A stretch of 64,000 nt of DNA from Henckelia pumila (lineage: Eukaryota > Streptophyta > Magnoliopsida > Lamiales > Gesneriaceae), in contig NW_027331831.1 in NCBI RefSeq assembly GCF_033568475.1, forward strand, positions 5,518,001 through 5,582,000. Direction: 5' to 3'. The stretch's first letter is position 1. Every line of letters begins with the position of its first letter. The position numbers were made by a program, and so were the translations under genes. The notes beneath the pieces were generated by a model. It was not told the DNA's origin, did no database searches, and saw only the letters and a list, made by a program, of their open reading frames with translations. Shown one piece after another: positions 59,118 through 64,000 of this stretch.

Positions 59118-62016
59118 CCTCAAGGATTACCACCTTTGAGGGGAATTGAGCATCAAATTGATATTGTTCCCGGAAGTGCATTGCCGAATCGTCCAGCTTA
59201 TAGGAGTAACCCGGAGGAAACAAAAAAGCTACAACGGCAGGTAAGTGAACTTCTTGACAAGGGATTTGTACGTGAGTCAATGTCTTCTTGTGTTGTACCT
59301 GTTTTGTTAGTGCCTAAGAAAGACGGTTCATGGAGTATGTGTGTTGATTGTAGAGCCATTAACATTATTACCATCAAGTATAGGCATCATATTCCTAGAC
59401 TAGATGATATGTTGGATGAATTGTATGGTTCTAGCATCTTTAGTAAAATTGATCTTAAGAGTGGTTACCATAAAATTCGGATGAGAGAAGGTGATGAATG
59501 GAAAACTGATTTTAAAACTAAGTACGGATTGTATGAGTGGTTGGTTATGCCATTTGGGGTTAACTAATGCACCTAGTACTTTTATGAGGTTGATGAATCA
59601 TGTTTTGCATGCTTATATTGGAAAATTTGTTGTGGTGTATTTTGATGATATTTTGGTGTATAGTAAGAACTTGAATGAGCATGTTGAACACTTGAGAATT
59701 GTGCTAATCACACTAAAAGATGAACATTTGTATGCTAATTTGAAAAAATGTGTGTTTTGTACAAAAGAACTTGTGTTTCTTGGTTTTGTTGTGATTTCTC
59801 AAGGTGTTAAAGTTAATGAGGACAAGATAAGTGCAATTCGAGATTGGCCAACGCCTACTTCTATTGGTCAAGTTCGCAGTTTTCATGATCTTGCAAGTTT
59901 CTATAGGAGATTTGTAAAAGATTTCAGCACTTTGGCGGCTCCTATGACTGCGGTGATCAAGAAGAACGTTCCATTCCATTGGGGCGAGGAGAAAGAGAAG
60001 TCTTTTTATATTATTAAGCAAAAATTAATTAATGCTCATTTACTTGTATTACCTGATTTTTCTAATACTTTTGAAATTGAATGTGATGCGTCAGGTGTAG
60101 GAATTAGTGGTGTCTTGATGCAAGGTGGACGGCCAATTGCATACTTCAGTGAAAAGCTAAGTGGAGCAGCGTTGAATTATCCTACATACGACAAGGAGTT
60201 CTATGACTTGGTTCGTGTGCTTGAGACGTGGCAACATTATTTGAGGCCAAAAGAATTTGTGATTCATACGGATCATGAGTCTTTGAAGCATCTCAAAGGA
60301 CAACAAAAGCTGAATAAGAGACATGCCAAGTGGGTGACGTTTGTAGAAACTTTTCCCTACATTATCAAGTACAAGCAAGGGAAGGAAAACGTGGTAGCAG
60401 ACGCTCTATCACAAAGGTATGTGCTTCTATCTACTCTAGATTCTAAGTTTTTGGGATTTGAGTATGTGAAGGAGTTATATGCTAGTGATCTTGATTTTGG
60501 AGAGATTTATGCGTCATGTTTGCATGGTCCAAAAGATAAATTTTTCGTGCATGATGGATATTTTTTTAAGGAAGATAAGTTGTGTGTGCCTAAATCGTCC
60601 ATACGTGAGTTACTTGTTTGGGAATCACATGGGGGTGGTTTGATGGGACATTTTGGTGTGGCCAAAACTTATGATACTTTGCATGAACATTTTTATTGGC
60701 CACATATGAAGCATAATGTTGAGAATATTTGTGAGAAGTGTGTGACTTGTAGGAAAGCTAAGTCTAAGACACAACCATATGGATTGTATACTCCATTTCC
60801 TGTTCCTAGTGAACCGTGGGTAGATATTTCTATGGACTTTGTTTTAGGACTACCAATGTCTAAGAAGGGGAGGGATTCTGTGTTTGTGGTGGTTGATAGA
60901 TTTTATAAGATGGCTCATTTCATTGCGTGTCATAAATCTGATGATGCATCTCATGTTGCGGACTTGTTCTTTAATAAAATTGTTAGATTGCATGGCATGC
61001 CTAGGAGTATTGTTTCTGATAGAGATACTCATTTCTTGAGCTACTTTTGGAAAACATTATGGTGTAAGCTTGGTACTAAATTACTGTTTTCGACTACATG
61101 TCATCCTCAAACGGATGGTCAAACTGAGGTTGTTAATAGGACGTTAGGAACTTTGTTGCGTACTATAATTAAAAAGAATTTGAAGAGTTGGGAAGAATGT
61201 TTGCCATTTATTGAATTTGCTTATAATCGTAGTGTGCATTCTACTACGAGGTATTCACCGTTTGAAATTGTGTATGGTTTTAACTCATTGACTCCGTTGA
61301 ATTTGATGTCGTTACCTATGAGTGAAAGGGTTAATATGGATGGCAAGAAGAAAGCTGAGTTTGTGCGAAATTTGCATGAAAAGGTTAAGGCAAACATTGA
61401 AAAGAAGAACTTGCAATACACGAAGCAAGCGAATAAAGGTAAAAAGAAGGTTGTATTTGAACCGGGTGATTGGGTTTGGTTGCATTTGCAGAAGGAGCGT
61501 TTTCCTGAGAAGCGGCGTTCTAAGTTGTTACCTAGAGGCGATGGACCTTTCCAAGTCTTAGAGCGGATCAATGATAATGCCTACAAATTAGACTTGCCAG
61601 GTGAGTATAATGTAAGTACTACTTTTAATGTTTTTGACTTATCGTTGTTTGATGTAGGTAATGATCGAGATTTGAGGACAAATCCTTTTCAAGAAGGGAA
61701 GGATGATGCGATTACGGATAGCTCGCATGTTGATCACATGGTTAAGGATCCGTTGGAGATGCCTCGAGGACTAATTACGAGAGGTCGAGCTAACAATTTC
61801 AAGGAATCACTTCAATCATTGATGATGAATTGTCAAGAAAACATTGGAATGTCTGAAGAATACTTTGGGAAATGCTACAATCTTATTGGAGTCCAAAGAA
61901 GTCAAGAGAGTGGAGAAAATGTCAAAGAAAACACAAAAATAGGTGATAGGACCCGAGAGGCATGCGCGCCCGCGCCACTTCCATCGCGCGCCCGCGCGCA
62001 TCTGTGTGAGTTTTGA
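59118..62016 (+). mobile_element. CRM pol region: RT, RNase H, integrase, running into the 3' LTR (fossil)
   Basis: In order: the reverse transcriptase ([41 protein letters not shown]), RNase H ([16 protein letters not shown]), integrase zinc-binding part ([16 protein letters not shown]) and core ([17 protein letters not shown]), and a C-terminal part with no clear classical chromodomain. The open sequence continues past 61,704 into the 3' LTR, as known for CRM elements, where the C-terminal CR motif is coded partly in the LTR. The region is largely open but not wholly intact. Confidence 0.88.
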
Positions 62017-62632
62017 AGAGGATGGACAGAAGCCCATGCGCGCCCGCGCCTTCCTGACGTGCGCCTGCGCCTGACGGTTTTTACACACAGTTCGGCGTGT
62101 TTGTGTGTGTGCGAGACTTTTGATATTTTTGACATTATTTTCTTATTTTGAGTCTTTTATTCCTACTAGAAAACTTTTAGGAAGATATTATCATATCTTT
62201 AGATATATTTTTGAGTTATTTCGCGATATCTTTTATTATTTGTAGTTGTATTATAAATACAACAAAAACATTCATTATTGATATAGAATTCAGATTTTTG
62301 ATATTGATCAATTAAAATTCTCTCTAGAATTTTTATTAAGCTTTTTGCTTGCTCAAAAAAATCAAACTTATCAAAGTTTTCAACTTTGTGGCGTTTGTCG
62401 ATTGATTATCCTCATGGGTTGTCAGAAACAGGTTTTCTGAAGGTCCCGTTGTGATCAATTGTTTTCTCTTCGTGATTGTTTGTTGCTAGTTTCAAGTAAA
62501 CTAGAGGTGAATAATCCAAAACCTTTACTTGTTTTCAAGATTGGGCAATTTCTTGATTTCTTTTGTTATTGGATTGAGGGTACGATTTTAATATAATCGT
62601 GTTTGCCTTTCATACATTAAGAATTCATATCA
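61704..62632 (+). repeat. 3' LTR of the CRM element
   Basis: It starts TGATGCGATTACGG and ends ATTCATATCA, directly followed by GGAAA. It has one more copy of the GC-rich CGCGCCCGCGC unit than the 5' LTR (around 61,965-62,000). Small substitutions are most frequent in the first 220 bases. Confidence 0.9.
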
Positions 62633-62644
62633 GGAAAGATCATA

Positions 62645-64000
62645 TGTAGTAACCCAGATACCATTTTAAGATAATAATATGTTAAACATGATTAAGGGTT
62701 GGTATTTAACCAATTTCGGAGTGTTATTGGACTTCAGAAGTAAAATTTGGGCTTTTTAATTTTGGGCCGGATAGTAAGCTCCGATCCCAGATAGTAAGCT
62801 CCGATCCTGGATAGTAAGCTCCGATTGGAACGGAAGCTCCGATCCTGGAACGGAAGTTCCGATCCCCAGCTGCCAGAAATGATCGATGACTCAGTCGCGA
62901 GTTTTGACAAGTGTCGATCATAGAGCAGATCGGAAGCTCCGATCGTAGATCGGAATTTCCGATCCTGGCGTGGCAGACATGCACGCAATGAGCTGGATCG
63001 GAAGCTCCGATCCCGAAATCGGAAGTTCCGATCCTGGACGAGAAATTTGGCTATAAATAGGGCCGTTCAGAGTTCATTTTCAATTACGAATTCCCGAGTT
63101 TCCTTCTTCAGTTATATAGTGTGAGATATACACTTGAGGGTCCTATCGGTTATAATAGAGGTTCTGGAATAACCAAGGTGTGGTTATAGTCATCCGGGAC
63201 TAGCGACTTCAAAGGGCTAACTACGGACGAAGGTATGGTTCGGGAATCTATTTAAGTTTTGGGAGTACTTATTAGCTTAGTTAAGGCTTATAGAATTTAT
63301 GTAGTGATACGGTGAACTTTTGAATATAGGCTTGGAACCTAGGATCTACTTTACTTGAATTAGCCTAGAGGTACGTACACATTGACTGAGATTGCCAGCG
63401 AGTATACATGTTTATATGTTGCATTTATTTGGCATTATTATATGGCATGATGTATGATTTACCGTTTTCTATACTCATATGTCATGTGCATATACACGTT
63501 GAGCCTATTCCCTGTTATACCTGATTATAGAGCCGCTCAGCTCTATACTCGATAGTCTGTCGCTGAGAGTACCGCGACGGCGGGGGCATTTATGTCTGTC
63601 TACTCTGGTGTACTGGACGAGTGTGGTTGCACCCAGAGGTTGATCCGTGCGGTGGCAGCACTCATATGGCGCCGGTTCTGAGCATGACTTTTCAGATGAT
63701 CTTTTACCAGTCATCATGTTGCATGCATTATATACATATGTTTACTCATGTCTATGTACTGGGCGTTAGCGCTCACGTCCTAGTTGTTATCTTGGACACC
63801 CTATTCCATGGGGCAGGTCGCAGGATGGACGAAGCTGGTAGTTCAAGGCAGGACTAGGGAGCAGGAGCCTTGAGGATTTTATTATACAGCAGGATTCGAT
63901 ATAGCTGTATAATGTTTACTGTTTAAGATTTCGATTTGGTTGTATCACTACAGATTTAAGCCTGGATTATATTACTGAGCTGATATGTAAATTATGGTTA
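62645..64000 (+). repeat. LTR-like sequence of a further element, cut by the window end
   Basis: From TGTAGTAACCCAG the sequence has LTR features: an upstream repeat array (62,775-63,040), a TATA motif (GGCTATAAATAGGGC near 63,050-63,064) and a leader-like stretch with no protein genes. It does not match any LTR elsewhere in the window. The type resembles long plant Ty3/gypsy LTRs, but without its partner this stays tentative. Confidence 0.6.
62775..63040. repeat. Array of near-palindromic GATCGGAAGCTCCGATC units
   Basis: About nine copies of (T/G)(A/G)AAGCTCCGATC or close variants (AAGTTCCGATC, AATTTCCGATC) occur in two clusters, before 62,865 and at 62,930-63,040. In the better copies the unit is GATCGGA-AGC-TCCGATC, with 7-base inverted arms and a 3-base spacer that varies (AGC, AGT, ATT). 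The array ends about 20 bases before the LTR TATA box. Confidence 0.8.

Larger units (their letters stand above)
44860..62632 (+). mobile_element. CRM-type Ty3/gypsy chromovirus, split by a nested element
   Basis: This is an endogenous LTR retrotransposon fossil on the plus strand. Its own length is about 6.8 kb once the inner element is discounted. The 5' LTR is 44,860-~45,766. The primer-binding site TGGTATCAAAGCC is at 45,768-45,780. Gag is about 46,340-47,370 and the protease region 47,390-48,060; the nested element occupies 48,182-59,112. Reverse transcriptase, RNase H and integrase regions run from 59,120 to about 62,000. The polypurine tract (AAGAAGGGAAGGA) is just before the 3' LTR, 61,704-62,632. 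The 5-base duplication GGAAA flanks the whole (44,855-44,859 and 62,633-62,637). Sequence style and coding that runs into the 3' LTR point to the CRM clade. It is broken: the large insertion and a few small breaks. LTR divergence of a few percent suggests an age of some million years at most. Confidence 0.9.

Overview
This is nuclear DNA of a dicotyledonous plant. Every protein-coding gene has a plant family assignment or plant-type architecture, the introns are short and AT-rich with GT-AG borders, and the repeats are plant types (CRM and Tekay chromoviruses, a tRNA-derived SINE, hAT-like MITEs). I cannot fix the species; an asterid is a guess.

Positions 1-38,400 form a gene-rich arm with eight protein genes and one tRNA. 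In order: the 5' part of a PP2A B'-type regulatory subunit (minus); SYP32, a Golgi Qa-SNARE (plus); a highly charged protein I do not recognise (plus); a MULE-derived SWIM zinc-finger protein (plus); an intronless leucine-rich-repeat extensin (minus); an aspartyl aminopeptidase of family M18 with an organellar-type leader (minus, 10 exons); the DDT-domain chromatin protein DDR4 (plus, 11 exons); tRNA-Leu(CAA); and the LAMMER kinase AFC3 (minus, 12 exons). I assembled exons by matching splice sites to codon phase and to conserved family sequence, and all complete models close in frame. These are unrelated housekeeping genes, not a cluster. Repeats here are small: a probable solo LTR, a SINE, a fold-back MITE, a hAT-like MITE and several tandem duplications, one of which copies the 3' third of the tRNA gene.

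From about 39,300 to the end the window is almost entirely transposable elements. First comes a 5-kb LTR element without recognisable genes (39,339-44,357, minus), which carries a dimeric tandem array and a hAT-like insert. Then comes a three-level nest. A CRM-type Ty3/gypsy chromovirus (44,860-62,632, plus) is flanked by the 5-bp direct repeat GGAAA. Inside it sits a Tekay-type chromovirus with LTRs of about 2.65 kb (48,182-59,112, minus), flanked by ATTTA. Inside that sits a 743-bp hAT-type MITE (53,716-54,458) with perfect 12-bp terminal inverted repeats and a perfect 8-bp target duplication. The last 1.35 kb looks like the LTR of a further element, cut by the window end, with an array of near-palindromic 17-mers upstream of its TATA box.

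I found no defence system, biosynthetic cluster, CRISPR or other clearly new system. The observations most worth following are the dated nest, the half-tRNA duplication, the palindromic LTR array, the telobox/site II promoter of the unrecognised gene, and the 27-nt exon and GC-AG intron in two host genes.
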